Below the pieces are notes generated by a model that was given only the letters and a program-made list of their open reading frames with translations, had not been told where the DNA came from and searched no databases. Of a stretch of 64,000 nucleotides of DNA, positions 17,708 through 25,934 are shown in pieces; within the stretch, counting starts at the first letter, position 1; each line of letters opens with the position of its first letter. Origin of the DNA: Candidatus Thiodiazotropha endoloripes (lineage in GTDB: Bacteria; Pseudomonadota; Gammaproteobacteria; Chromatiales; Chromatiaceae). Position numbers and translations under genes: made by a program. Location of the stretch: assembly GCF_001708965.1 (NCBI RefSeq), contig NZ_LVJW01000003.1, positions 1-64,000 on the forward strand. Reading direction: 5' to 3'.

Positions 17708-20059
17708 ATGAAACGCCTAGCACTACTTGCAGTAGTGGCGTTGGTTGCTTGGGGAAGCGGAGGCAATACGCTGATCCCTGTAGCTGAGGCCCAAGGCAAA
17801 GCCTGTTTGGCATGTCACGACGGCATAGAACGCTTTAGTGATGGTGTGATGCAGGAAGACATTGAAAAGATGGGTGCAGAATTGGGAGACCCGGCCGGCT
17901 GTGTGGTCTGTCATGGTGGTAACCCGAAAGAAGAAAAAGATAAAATGAAAGCCCATATGGGCTCCCCCGCCGGACTAGCAAAAAAGGGTGGACCTAAAAA
18001 CTTCCTGCCCGATCCTGGCGCCATGCCAGTTAACGACCAAGCCTGTGGCCAGTGCCACTCTGGATACTATGACCGTCTGAATAAATCCCTGATGAATACT
18101 GAGGCAGGTAAACTGCAGGGTAACATGTGGTCATGGGGTTACCAGAAAGACATGAAGGTTGTCTGGGGCAATTATGATGTGATGGATGACGATGGTCCTG
18201 TGCCTCTGGTTGGTACCAAGGCCTACAAGAAGTACATGAAGGACTTCGTCAAGAAGCATCCGGATCAGATGCCGAAGCGTCTGAAACAGCTGCCACAGGT
18301 TGATCTGGAGAAACTGACCGACAATCCCAACCATGCGGGTCTGACCTACTCCCGTCATGATTGTCAGCGTTGTCATGTTGGTGTGACCGGTCGGGATAAG
18401 CGTGGTGACTACCGTGGATCCGGCTGTTCCGCCTGTCACGTGCCTTACTCCAATGATGGCTACTATGAAGGTGGCGATCCAACCATCAAGAAGGACGAAG
18501 CGGGCCATATCCTGACTCACCGCATGCAGGGTACCCGTAAGACCAAAGTCAAGGTTGGTGAAGTTGAGTTCTCCGGTATTCCTGTTGAAACCTGTGTCTC
18601 CTGTCACAACCGCGGAAAGCGTGTTGGCGTGAGCTATCAGGGCATCATGGAAGCACCTTACGGTTCGCCCTTCAATGAAAAGGGTAAGAAGCAGCCTAAG
18701 ATGCACACCAAGCGTTACCTGTTCATCAAGGAAGACCTGCATCATGAGATGAACTCGATTGCCGGTAACCCGCAGGGTGGCATGCTCTGCCAGGACTGCC
18801 ATACCACCATCGATCTGCATGGTGATGGCAATATCCCGGGTACCACCCTGGCTCAGGTCGAGGTCGAGTGTGAAGACTGCCACGGCACCTTCAACAAACT
18901 GCCTTGGGATCTGCCGCTGGGTCGTGGCGAAGAGTTTGGTGAGATGAAAGACGGTCTGCCGACCGCCTACACCAAGCCTCGTGGACTTGGCACGAAGTGG
19001 CCTGAGTACATGAAAGACGCCACTCAGTATGAACCTCAGGATGGTTACCTGCTGACCGCGCGCGGCAATCCTCTGGGTAATGTGGTTAAGAAGGGTAAGG
19101 ACGTTATCGTTCACTCCGCCAACGGTCTGGACTTCAGAGTACCTCTGTTGAAACAGATCGGCGACGAAGGCACCTTCAAGTCGACTCTGGCGAAAGTATC
19201 CATGTTCCTGATCCCACAGCATCAGAACAACATGGAGTGCTACGCTTGTCATGCCGACTGGGTTCCACAGTGCTACGGTTGTCATGTCACAGTTGACTAC
19301 TCGAAAGGCAATGAGGGTACCGACTGGCTGGTCAACGCCAGTAATCGTGATCCCAAGACCGGTCTGACTCCGGATGCGCCTCCTGGCACCAACGGCATGA
19401 AGAGCCCTGGTAAAGTCATGGAGACCCGCTCCTATCTGCGTTGGGAGACTCCGGTACTCGGTATCAATGGTGAAGGTCGCGTCAGCCCGATGATGCCTGG
19501 TTGTCAGGTAACCACGACGGTTATCGACAAAGATGGTAAGACCCTGGTCAACAACAAGATCTGGGAAACACCTGAAGGTCCCGGTATCGATACCGCAGCT
19601 GTACAGCCTCACACCGCTGGCCGTAGTGCCCGTAGCTGTGAGTCCTGTCACGACAATCCAAAGGCATTGGGTTACGGTGTTGAAGGCGGTCGCTTCCTGT
19701 TGGGTGCTGACAAGGACTTCGTACTGGATCTGAAGGACTCTGCCACTGGTAAGATCATTCCTCAGAAGACCCAGGTTCAGATCCCCGGTATCCCCGGTCT
19801 GACCTATGACTGGTCTGCGATTGTTACTGAGGATGGCGAGCAGCTGAGTTCCGTAGGTTCTCACTGGCCGCTGACTGGTCCGTTGCCAGACGATAAGCGT
19901 GATGCCATCGAGAAGACCGGTGTCTGCCTCGGTTGTCACGAAGAGCGTTTCAATCCTGACTTCTGGCAGAAGGTATCCGAACCTGGCGTTATGGATAGCT
20001 TCGAGCACCAGCAGTTCATGAAGAAAGCGCTGAAAGCGATTGCTGCCCAGAAGAAGTAA
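17708..20059 (+). CDS. Periplasmic dodecahaem cytochrome c
   Basis: The 783-residue protein has a signal peptide (cut after AEA, about residue 28) and twelve CXXCH motifs at about 33, 65, 113, 219, 240, 296, 361, 388, 511, 522, 644 and 740. Spacing is irregular, unlike the regular decahaem MtrA repeat. Two motifs are nearly adjacent (ECYACHADWVPQCYGCH). A lone Cys near 599 is not in a haem motif. Likely a periplasmic multihaem oxidoreductase or electron conduit; the substrate is unknown. It is first in an operon with a NapC/TorC-type quinol oxidase, which suggests electron flow between the quinone pool and this protein. A sigma-54 promoter and palindromic UAS precede it. I cannot assign it to a characterised enzyme family. 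Confidence 0.9.
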   Translation: MKRLALLAVVALVAWGSGGNTLIPVAEAQGKACLACHDGIERFSDGVMQEDIEKMGAELGDPAGCVVCHGGNPKEEKDKMKAHMGSPAGLAKKGGPKNFLPDPGAMPVNDQACGQCHSGYYDRLNKSLMNTEAGKLQGNMWSWGYQKDMKVVWGNYDVMDDDGPVPLVGTKAYKKYMKDFVKKHPDQMPKRLKQLPQVDLEKLTDNPNHAGLTYSRHDCQRCHVGVTGRDKRGDYRGSGCSACHVPYSNDGYYEGGDPTIKKDEAGHILTHRMQGTRKTKVKVGEVEFSGIPVETCVSCHNRGKRVGVSYQGIMEAPYGSPFNEKGKKQPKMHTKRYLFIKEDLHHEMNSIAGNPQGGMLCQDCHTTIDLHGDGNIPGTTLAQVEVECEDCHGTFNKLPWDLPLGRGEEFGEMKDGLPTAYTKPRGLGTKWPEYMKDATQYEPQDGYLLTARGNPLGNVVKKGKDVIVHSANGLDFRVPLLKQIGDEGTFKSTLAKVSMFLIPQHQNNMECYACHADWVPQCYGCHVTVDYSKGNEGTDWLVNASNRDPKTGLTPDAPPGTNGMKSPGKVMETRSYLRWETPVLGINGEGRVSPMMPGCQVTTTVIDKDGKTLVNNKIWETPEGPGIDTAAVQPHTAGRSARSCESCHDNPKALGYGVEGGRFLLGADKDFVLDLKDSATGKIIPQKTQVQIPGIPGLTYDWSAIVTEDGEQLSSVGSHWPLTGPLPDDKRDAIEKTGVCLGCHEERFNPDFWQKVSEPGVMDSFEHQQFMKKALKAIAAQKK

Positions 20060-20097
20060 GGGCATGTAGTAAACAGGTGATTATCACCTGATTGGAT

Positions 20098-20122
20098 GGA
20101 GCCAGCCCTCTGGGCTGGCTCC
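20098..20122 (+). terminator. Strong hairpin between 12-haem and 5-haem genes
   Basis: Perfect 11-bp stem GGAGCCAGCCC / GGGCTGGCTCC with a TCT loop, 39 bp after the 12-haem stop. Only a weak T-rich tail (ACTATTTCC) follows, so it may be an attenuator or an mRNA 3'-end stabiliser that sets higher levels of the first gene rather than a full terminator. Confidence 0.6.
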
Positions 20123-20290
20123 ACTATTTCCTTCCCCCTCGATTTGAGCACTGTGATCATCATCTATGCCGATGTTGGTCAGAGAGGCTGCTTGCTTTAC
20201 AGCGCTCTGCCATTGCTCGACAAGAGGTCTTGATGACAAAGTGAATGACAATTCTCGGAATGAATGGCGGAACTAATTGGTAGGAATGTG

Positions 20291-21409
20291 ATGATGAAGA
20301 GAGCTTTCAGTTGGTTGACGCTGGGTGTCGGTATTATCGCCGGCATTATTCTTTGGGGTGGTTTCAACACCTTCATGGAATATACAAATAGTTATGAATT
20401 CTGTACTTCCTGCCACGAAATGAATGTAGTGCAGGGAGAGTATGAGCAGTCGGCTCATGCACATAATCCTTCCGGGGTTCCGGCAATCTGTTCAGACTGT
20501 CATGTGCCAAGACCCTGGGGTGCAAAACTGGTGCGCAAAATCCAGGCGACGAAAGAGCTCTACCATTGGGCTCTGGGTACCATCGATACGCCGGAGAAGT
20601 TTGAAGCCTACCGTCTGCAACTGGCGCAGAATGTCTGGTCGACCATGGAGCAGAGTGACTCCCGTGAGTGTCGCAACTGCCATACCAATGAAACCATGCT
20701 GACGGAAAAGCAGACTTCACTGGCGCAAAAGATGCACAAAAAGCTGTTGAGCGGTGAGCAGACCTGTATCAACTGTCATAAAGGCGTCGCCCACAAACTG
20801 CCGAACATGGAGAAGCTCTATCGTGAGATGGAAGCCGAATATCTGGCTGAGGCACAGAGTGCTCAATTGGGCGATCAAGCGGTGGTATTACCCCATGAAG
20901 TGGCAATGACAGCAACCCCAGGCGGCGACGATCCTCTGGCAACCCTGTATGGCGGTACGCCATTGGCGGTTGTCAAACAGGAGGGGGATTGGGTTCAGGT
21001 AGCAAGCGAAGGCTGGGACAGGGAAGAGGGTAGCCAGATCTTCATCGACTTCAATCGGGCTGTCACACTGGCGAAGATGAGTTTTGACGGCATGGACCGG
21101 ATAGAGAAGATCGAGAGCAAGCTGGAACCTGAATATGAGTTGACCTGGAACCGGATCAAACTCACCGGATGGGTGCCCCGCACGGCGATCGGACCCAGTG
21201 AGGAGCGCTACTGGGATTATGTGACCGATCTCTATGAGCTGGACTGTAACTTATGTCATAAAACCTACTCGCGGGATAAGTGGATCATGTTTGATTGGCG
21301 CAATAACCTGAAGGAGATGCGCCGTTACACCAAGTTGAGCCAGGAGCAGTTACAATTGGTGAGTAACTGGGTGCTGCGTGGTGCACGTAACGATTCGGAG
21401 GCGGATTGA
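20291..21409 (+). CDS. NapC/TorC-type pentahaem cytochrome c
   Basis: The start at 20291 follows TAGGAA and gives the typical NapC N-terminus (MMKRAFSW then a membrane anchor); an upstream in-frame ATG at 20264 lacks a ribosome site. Five CXXCH motifs: four in the NapC/NirT part (CTSCH, CSDCH, CRNCH, CINCH) and one distal (CNLCH near the C-terminus), the TorC arrangement. An SH3-like stretch (LATLYGGTPLAVVKQEGDWVQV) lies between. Such proteins oxidise quinol at the inner membrane and pass electrons to periplasmic reductases. The likely partner is the 12-haem protein. The stop overlaps the next ATG. Confidence 0.9.
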   Translation: MMKRAFSWLTLGVGIIAGIILWGGFNTFMEYTNSYEFCTSCHEMNVVQGEYEQSAHAHNPSGVPAICSDCHVPRPWGAKLVRKIQATKELYHWALGTIDTPEKFEAYRLQLAQNVWSTMEQSDSRECRNCHTNETMLTEKQTSLAQKMHKKLLSGEQTCINCHKGVAHKLPNMEKLYREMEAEYLAEAQSAQLGDQAVVLPHEVAMTATPGGDDPLATLYGGTPLAVVKQEGDWVQVASEGWDREEGSQIFIDFNRAVTLAKMSFDGMDRIEKIESKLEPEYELTWNRIKLTGWVPRTAIGPSEERYWDYVTDLYELDCNLCHKTYSRDKWIMFDWRNNLKEMRRYTKLSQEQLQLVSNWVLRGARNDSEAD

Positions 21410-21990
21410 TGAACAAGCCTGTCGTAACGGCTCTGTTACTCTCGATGATTGGACTCGGTGTCGGACCGGCGTTGGCAAAAGCGGCTGATGAGAACGGCAT
21501 GCAGGCGCAACAGATGCCGATGCCGATGAAACGGAATCACCTGTTTGAAGAGCGGGCGGGAACCTGGAAGGCGACTTGCGATGAGATGGAGCAGAGCAAG
21601 GTCTACTGCCGTATGTTCCATATCGAACAGTTCGGTGAGTGGCAAGCGAAGAATTTTATTCAGGTGGGACCGGCCTGGACGCCCGATTCGGTTGGATTTG
21701 TGGTTGCCACCTATCAGGGTTTCAAAGCCGGAACAACGGTTACCATCGGTATCGATAAACAGAGCCGTCATAAGATCACCGCACCAAAAGGCAACAATCT
21801 GATGATCTCCCCGGATATCACCGCGAAAATCCTCGATGAGATGGAGAAGGGTCATAAGATCGTAGTGACGTTCAATTCTCACAGTGGGGTGCGCCATCTC
21901 ACCCTGGCTGAGTTGGGACCCTATCAAGCGCTGCTGAGCAAAGTAAAAGATCAATTGGCTGGAAACAGTAAGCCAGTGAGTTCTGAATAG
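21409..21990 (+). CDS. IalB-like periplasmic protein
   Basis: The ATG at 21409 shares its A with the preceding stop (translational coupling). The 193-residue product has a signal peptide (cut near ALAKA, about residue 24) and a domain resembling invasion-associated locus B proteins: W-x-A-T-C then YCRMFH, which are the two family cysteines, followed by alternating strands (FVVATYQGFKAGTTVTIGID). IalB-type proteins are periplasmic and their molecular role is uncertain. In this operon it is probably an accessory or assembly factor for the multihaem complex; that is inference from position only. Confidence 0.65.
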   Translation: MNKPVVTALLLSMIGLGVGPALAKAADENGMQAQQMPMPMKRNHLFEERAGTWKATCDEMEQSKVYCRMFHIEQFGEWQAKNFIQVGPAWTPDSVGFVVATYQGFKAGTTVTIGIDKQSRHKITAPKGNNLMISPDITAKILDEMEKGHKIVVTFNSHSGVRHLTLAELGPYQALLSKVKDQLAGNSKPVSSE

Positions 21991-22013
21991 GCATGGATCG
22001 GAGAGGAGGCGTT

Positions 22014-22943
22014 ATGGCTAAATTTATGGCGACAGTCATTGCACTCTGCTTGGGTATGATGACACCGCTGATTGCTGGCGAAATGGATAGCGAACAGACA
22101 TCGCAAAAGAGTTTTCGCGTGGGGGTTACCCAACCGCCCATGTTCACACTGGCATCTGCCCTGGCCTGGGGCAGTCCGGTGGAGGTTGTGTTGGTGGAGC
22201 GGGACCAGAGTGGGGATTGGGATATCCCCACCGGTCTTACCGTACTCTTCTGGAGTGGCGCGACACTGGAGCCTGTGCTTGCCAAGCAGCTGAAAGCGTC
22301 CGATCAGGCCGCTGTTTCACTGATCGATGCGGCTGGTGTACATCAGCTGGCCAAGCGGACTCCGGCAGACTGGAAAGGTCCGAATGAGGATGAAGATCCG
22401 CACATGGAGTCATTGGGTAAAGGGTATGGCATGGTGCAGACGATTCGGCCGGAAGGCATGATCGATACCATGTATTGGCTCGATCCACTGAACGCAATGG
22501 CCGCGCTGGAAGCGATCACCATGGTTTATCAGGGATTGGACCAACGTAACCACTGGGCTTATCAAGGTAACTCGGATCAGATTATTCAGGCCCTGTGGGA
22601 GTTGGATATCCGGGTTAACAAGCTTCTGCATGAAGCCAGCAGTCAGCCGTTTGTGGTCCTGCAGGATGAGTTTCAATACCTTGAACAGCGCTATAAGCTG
22701 CATACGGTCCCTGCCGGTGGAACGGCCCAGGATATCGTCGAGAAAGCCAAGGCCAGAGGGGCTAAGTGTGTGGTGGCGGCAGAACCTTTTGATCAGCATC
22801 TTATGTCGGTGCTGGATCAGGCCGGATTGAACCGGGTGGTTTTGGATCCCGCCGGTCAACAGATGCCGAAAACCACGGGTGGTTATTTTCAGTGGTTTGG
22901 CAATCTGGCCTCCAAACTGAATGATTGTGTGATCCGCTCCTGA
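22014..22943 (+). CDS. ZnuA-like periplasmic binding protein lacking usual metal ligands
   Basis: Start chosen at ATG 22014 after GGAGAGGAGG; an upstream in-frame ATG at 21993 lacks it. About 309 residues with a signal peptide (cut near LIAG). The fold resembles cluster A-I (ZnuA/TroA) solute-binding proteins: FWSGATLEPVL, YWLDPLNAMAALEAI, VVLQDEFQYLEQRYKL, GTAQDIVEKAKARGAKCVVAAEPF. The histidines that normally bind zinc in H-x-WLDP and FHDxxxYF are Met/Tyr (TMYWLDP) and Gln (LQDEFQY). No ABC permease or ATPase is adjacent. It may have been repurposed as a complex subunit or bind something other than zinc. Confidence 0.7.
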   Translation: MAKFMATVIALCLGMMTPLIAGEMDSEQTSQKSFRVGVTQPPMFTLASALAWGSPVEVVLVERDQSGDWDIPTGLTVLFWSGATLEPVLAKQLKASDQAAVSLIDAAGVHQLAKRTPADWKGPNEDEDPHMESLGKGYGMVQTIRPEGMIDTMYWLDPLNAMAALEAITMVYQGLDQRNHWAYQGNSDQIIQALWELDIRVNKLLHEASSQPFVVLQDEFQYLEQRYKLHTVPAGGTAQDIVEKAKARGAKCVVAAEPFDQHLMSVLDQAGLNRVVLDPAGQQMPKTTGGYFQWFGNLASKLNDCVIRS

Positions 22944-23851
22944 TGGATTCGCTGTTACGCATCCTGGCGCTGCTGGGATGTCTCGGGCCACTGGATCTTT
23001 TCTCTGCCTCGTTACCGGTACTGGTGAATGGAGCCTGGCTCTCCGAGAACCGACATGAGGTTGTTGTGCTTGATGTCAGATCCCGTGCCGAATTCATGGC
23101 AGGTCATTGGCCGCAATCCCGCTGGGCCGGTTTCAATGAGCTCGATTGGCAGGTTGAGCGTTACGGACTGCCCGGGTACCTGCCCGGTGAGAATGGACTG
23201 GCAGCTCTATTGGGCAGTCTCGGATTGGCGGGGCAGGAGTCTGTGATTGTCGTCGGATCCGCCAGAGGTCCCAGGCAGATTGCAGAGGCATCGCGTGTTG
23301 TCTGGAGCCTGATGATGGCTGGTTTTCAGCAGGTGGCGCTGTTGGATGGAGGTATTGAGTCTCTCTCCAGTGATGATCTGCAACAGGGTATCTCATCCAT
23401 TGAGGCGAAGCGGTGCACCATCAATTGGCAGCCTGATCTTTTGGCCGACAGCAATCGGGTGGAGGATCTGCTGGACAACAACAGACCGGTAATTGATTTC
23501 CGTCCAAGCCTCTATTTTGATGGCTACAAGCGTAATCCGCAGGTAGCTGAAGGGGGCACGATTTACGATGGTGTGGGGATACCGCCTGTGCGTCTGCTGG
23601 ATAAGAATACCGGGCGGTTCCTGCCAGTGGAGAGACTGCAGCAGGAGTTTCAGCGTTATGACATCCAGACAACAGGGTCACTTGCCGCATTCAGCGATAC
23701 CGGTGTCTGGGCCGCATTGGGTTGGTTTGTGCTGCACCAGATTCTGCAAAACCCGAATGCCCGGCTCTATGATGGCTCCCTGGTGGAGTGGATAGACTGG
23801 GGTGGCGAGATGCATGACAGTACCGATGATATGGGTGGCCCAATCGGTTAA
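22943..23851 (+). CDS. Rhodanese-like two-domain protein without catalytic cysteine
   Basis: The ATG at 22943 overlaps the previous stop by one base. The 302-residue product has a signal-like N-terminus and two rhodanese domains: VVLDVRSRAEFMAGHWPQSRWAGFNELDW (first) and PVIDFRPSLYFDGYKRNP (second). The second active-site loop reads FSDTGVWAA where active enzymes have CxxG; the first loop (VVGSARGPRQIAEASRV) also lacks Cys. It therefore cannot act as a classical sulfurtransferase and may bind a ligand or partner. Fifth gene of the multihaem operon, probably periplasmic. Confidence 0.75.
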   Translation: MDSLLRILALLGCLGPLDLFSASLPVLVNGAWLSENRHEVVVLDVRSRAEFMAGHWPQSRWAGFNELDWQVERYGLPGYLPGENGLAALLGSLGLAGQESVIVVGSARGPRQIAEASRVVWSLMMAGFQQVALLDGGIESLSSDDLQQGISSIEAKRCTINWQPDLLADSNRVEDLLDNNRPVIDFRPSLYFDGYKRNPQVAEGGTIYDGVGIPPVRLLDKNTGRFLPVERLQQEFQRYDIQTTGSLAAFSDTGVWAALGWFVLHQILQNPNARLYDGSLVEWIDWGGEMHDSTDDMGGPIG

Positions 23852-23887
23852 GTTTTTTAACTCAATTCAGATCTGTAGGTAATCAAA

Positions 23888-24676
23888 ATGCGACAGGATT
23901 ACAGCTTGAATGGAAAAAACATCAAACAAATGATTCTCCCACTCATGGGCCTGCTTGTTCTGCCTCTCCTGGCAATGGCGGAAGGGACGCCCTTCGGTTG
24001 GCAGAGAGAGGTCACTGCGCTTGTTTCTCAGCTGCAGTACAAAGAGGCAGGAGAGAAGTTAAAAAGCTACTGTGTGGATGAGAAAAGTGGTGAGCTTTGC
24101 CTGGTTCTGGCCTCTGCCTATTTTGAAGGTGAGATCAAGTTCGGTATTGAAACAAAAGATATCGTTGAAGCCTACAAATATACCAAGCTTGCCTGTGACT
24201 ATGGTTCCGAGTCCGGATGTGAGGCCTATAAAGGGGCTGTTGAGAAGGGGGAGCTGCTTCAATTGGTGCTGTATGAACCTGGCATTGTGGATCGGGGTGC
24301 ACAACTGAAAAAGGCGATCCAACAGGGATTGGATCTGAATGTGACAACCATGTTCAGCAGGACGCTTCTGCAAGAGGCTGTCAGTGAGGAGAAGGGGGAA
24401 GCGGTCAAGTTATTGCTGGAGAATGGAGTGGACGTCAACTATCGGGTCAGTGAAGAGGATCTGACACCGCTCATGTATGCCATCAATACAGGCAATCAGG
24501 AGTTGGTCAAGCAGCTGCTCGAGTATGGTGCTGATGTGAAACAGACGATGATCGCGCCAGACTATCTGAAAATGGAGAAGGACGTTGTGGATGCCTGTGA
24601 TTTTGCCAACAAACTGGAAAAGCGCGAAATGTCAGTGTTGTTGAAGTGTGGCGATAGAACCGTAGCCCAGGAGTAG
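23888..24676 (+). CDS. Secreted ankyrin-repeat protein
   Basis: The 262-residue protein has an N-terminal hydrophobic signal (QMILPLMGLLVLPLLAMAEG, cut near residue 31), a Sel1-like helical part (about 45-115: SGELCLVLASAYFEGE, YTKLACDYGSESGCEAYKGA) and two to three ankyrin repeats (about 150-230: TLLQEAVSEEKGEAVKLLLENGVDVN, TPLMYAINTGNQELVKQLLEYGADVK). It lies 36 bp after the rhodanese-like gene and is probably the last gene of the operon. Ankyrin proteins mediate protein contacts; here it may scaffold a periplasmic complex. It converges on the cytochrome c' gene. Confidence 0.78.
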   Translation: MRQDYSLNGKNIKQMILPLMGLLVLPLLAMAEGTPFGWQREVTALVSQLQYKEAGEKLKSYCVDEKSGELCLVLASAYFEGEIKFGIETKDIVEAYKYTKLACDYGSESGCEAYKGAVEKGELLQLVLYEPGIVDRGAQLKKAIQQGLDLNVTTMFSRTLLQEAVSEEKGEAVKLLLENGVDVNYRVSEEDLTPLMYAINTGNQELVKQLLEYGADVKQTMIAPDYLKMEKDVVDACDFANKLEKREMSVLLKCGDRTVAQE

Positions 24677-24815
24677 GCGAAAATTTCTTCATAAAAATAG
24701 TGAAGGATTACTCACTCATCAGGTAGTCAATCATTACGTTTCATATATTCAGGTATGACAGGGATTGGAATCATCTGTCCAATTGTTGATTGTTGTCTAT
24801 TGGCGCCATCAGTGT

Positions 24816-25253
24816 TCATCGCTCTCTGAAATAGTAGTGACAGTCACCACAACTCATGCGCACATCGTTGACAGCTCGTTTCATTGTTTTCATATCACTT
24901 GGGTCGACCGCTTTAAGCGCCATGATCTTACGGCGATTGTGCTGTATGGCGCTTTGAAACCCTCGTGGATCGCTCCAGATCAGGGCCAGTGCCTCTGACT
25001 CCGGGTGTTGATCCCCGACCGGGAATAGATCCTGATAGATATCATTGAGGTTCAACAATGCATCCACATGGGTTGGGATGTGGTTTTCGATCGACAGTTC
25101 ACCTTTTACATAACCTTGCAGAGCTTTCAGATGATTGGAGGCATTTTCCATGATTCTTGAGCGATAGTGATAGATCTCCTCCACACTGTCATCCGTGGTG
25201 GCAGTGGATGGCAGCAGCATTAAAATCAAACTGAGACGGGCAAGAAGTTTCAT
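24816..25253 (-). CDS. Cytochrome c'-like (class II) cytochrome
   Basis: The 145-residue protein has a signal peptide (cut near residue 20). The body is mainly helical, and the single haem motif is at the extreme C-terminus (SCGDCHYYFRER), the class II cytochrome c' arrangement. These four-helix-bundle proteins bind NO or carry electrons in the periplasm. Last gene of the leftward operon starting at 26837; a dispersed repeat separates it from the TlpA gene, so it may also have its own transcript. NO binding is possible given the denitrification genes nearby, but unproven. Confidence 0.8.
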   Translation of the reverse strand: MKLLARLSLILMLLPSTATTDDSVEEIYHYRSRIMENASNHLKALQGYVKGELSIENHIPTHVDALLNLNDIYQDLFPVGDQHPESEALALIWSDPRGFQSAIQHNRRKIMALKAVDPSDMKTMKRAVNDVRMSCGDCHYYFRER

Positions 25254-25296
25254 GTTTCCTCTTACTGGTTAATTGCAGTAATCAATTGGATTAGTA

Positions 25297-25332
25297 CTAG
25301 GGGCTGTTGGATTAGGGTTAACAGGCCCTAAC
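25297..25332. repeat. Copy 2 of GGGCCTGTTAAC dispersed repeat
   Basis: On the minus strand this reads TTAGGGCCTGTTAACCCTAATCCAA followed by CAGCCCCTAG, nearly identical to the copy at 27215-27250 and sharing its arms with the palindrome at 5531. It sits between the TlpA and cytochrome c' genes. Confidence 0.7.
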
Positions 25333-25337
25333 TGGCA

Positions 25338-25934
25338 CTAACGCAATGTAGCTTCGTTCAAACTCACATCGAGGCAGTTGCTCAGCAACTTCAGGACTGG
25401 CTTGCTTTCCCAATCCACCGCACCGATCAGCATCCCTTTTACCATACCCTGCTGATCGACAAACAGTGTCTGGGGCAGAGCGCCAATCCTGTGGTCGTAG
25501 GAGATTTTACCAAACCGGTCAGCTGCAACCGGCAGATTGGTAATTTCATGGGTTCGATAGAATCGGTTCGCTTGCGAGACACCCTTACCGTCCCGGACCA
25601 GAGGGAGGATCATCAATTTGTCCTGTGAGATGCGAGCCTGAAGCCGATCCATGGATGGCATCTCCTCCCTGCAAGGGGTACACCAGGTAGTCCAGAAATT
25701 GATCAGTAACGCACGTGGGCCGGGGAGCGTATCAAGAGGAACCTTTTGCCCTTCGCTGTTATAAAACGCGTTTCTGGAAACCGGTTTAGGATCGGCATAA
25801 GCACGGAAATGACCGCTTCCGAATGCCTGGCTTTGGCATCCTTGCGGAGCCTGCGGCTCTGCCACCACAGGCCCCGAGATAAGGATAAGTCCAAGCAGGA
25901 GCAGCTGAGTGCTGCGAGGTTTGAAATAAGTCAC
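25338..25934 (-). CDS. TlpA-like periplasmic thiol-disulfide protein
   Basis: The 198-residue protein has a signal peptide (about 1-25) and a thioredoxin fold with the redox motif WCTPC in NFWTTWCTPCREEMPSMDRL, plus the cis-Pro region NLPVAADRFGKISYDHRIGALPQTLFVD. TlpA/ResA/CcmG-type proteins reduce disulfides in the periplasm, for example apocytochrome CXXCH pairs. In a cytochrome operon a role in haem attachment, or in redox of a partner's cysteines, is plausible. Its ATG overlaps the stop of the DUF302 gene by four bases. Confidence 0.88.
   Translation of the reverse strand: MTYFKPRSTQLLLLGLILISGPVVAEPQAPQGCQSQAFGSGHFRAYADPKPVSRNAFYNSEGQKVPLDTLPGPRALLINFWTTWCTPCREEMPSMDRLQARISQDKLMILPLVRDGKGVSQANRFYRTHEITNLPVAADRFGKISYDHRIGALPQTLFVDQQGMVKGMLIGAVDWESKPVLKLLSNCLDVSLNEATLR

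Noticed and set aside
18131-20065. 644-codon open frame antisense to the 12-haem gene
   Set aside because: It mirrors the real gene's codon bias. The twelve CXXCH motifs and signal peptide are on the plus strand, and the antisense product has no recognisable domain.
586-23873. Shared 14-mer AACTCAATTCAGAT at 586-599 and 23860-23873
   Set aside because: Only two short copies with no extended similarity or shared context; compatible with chance.
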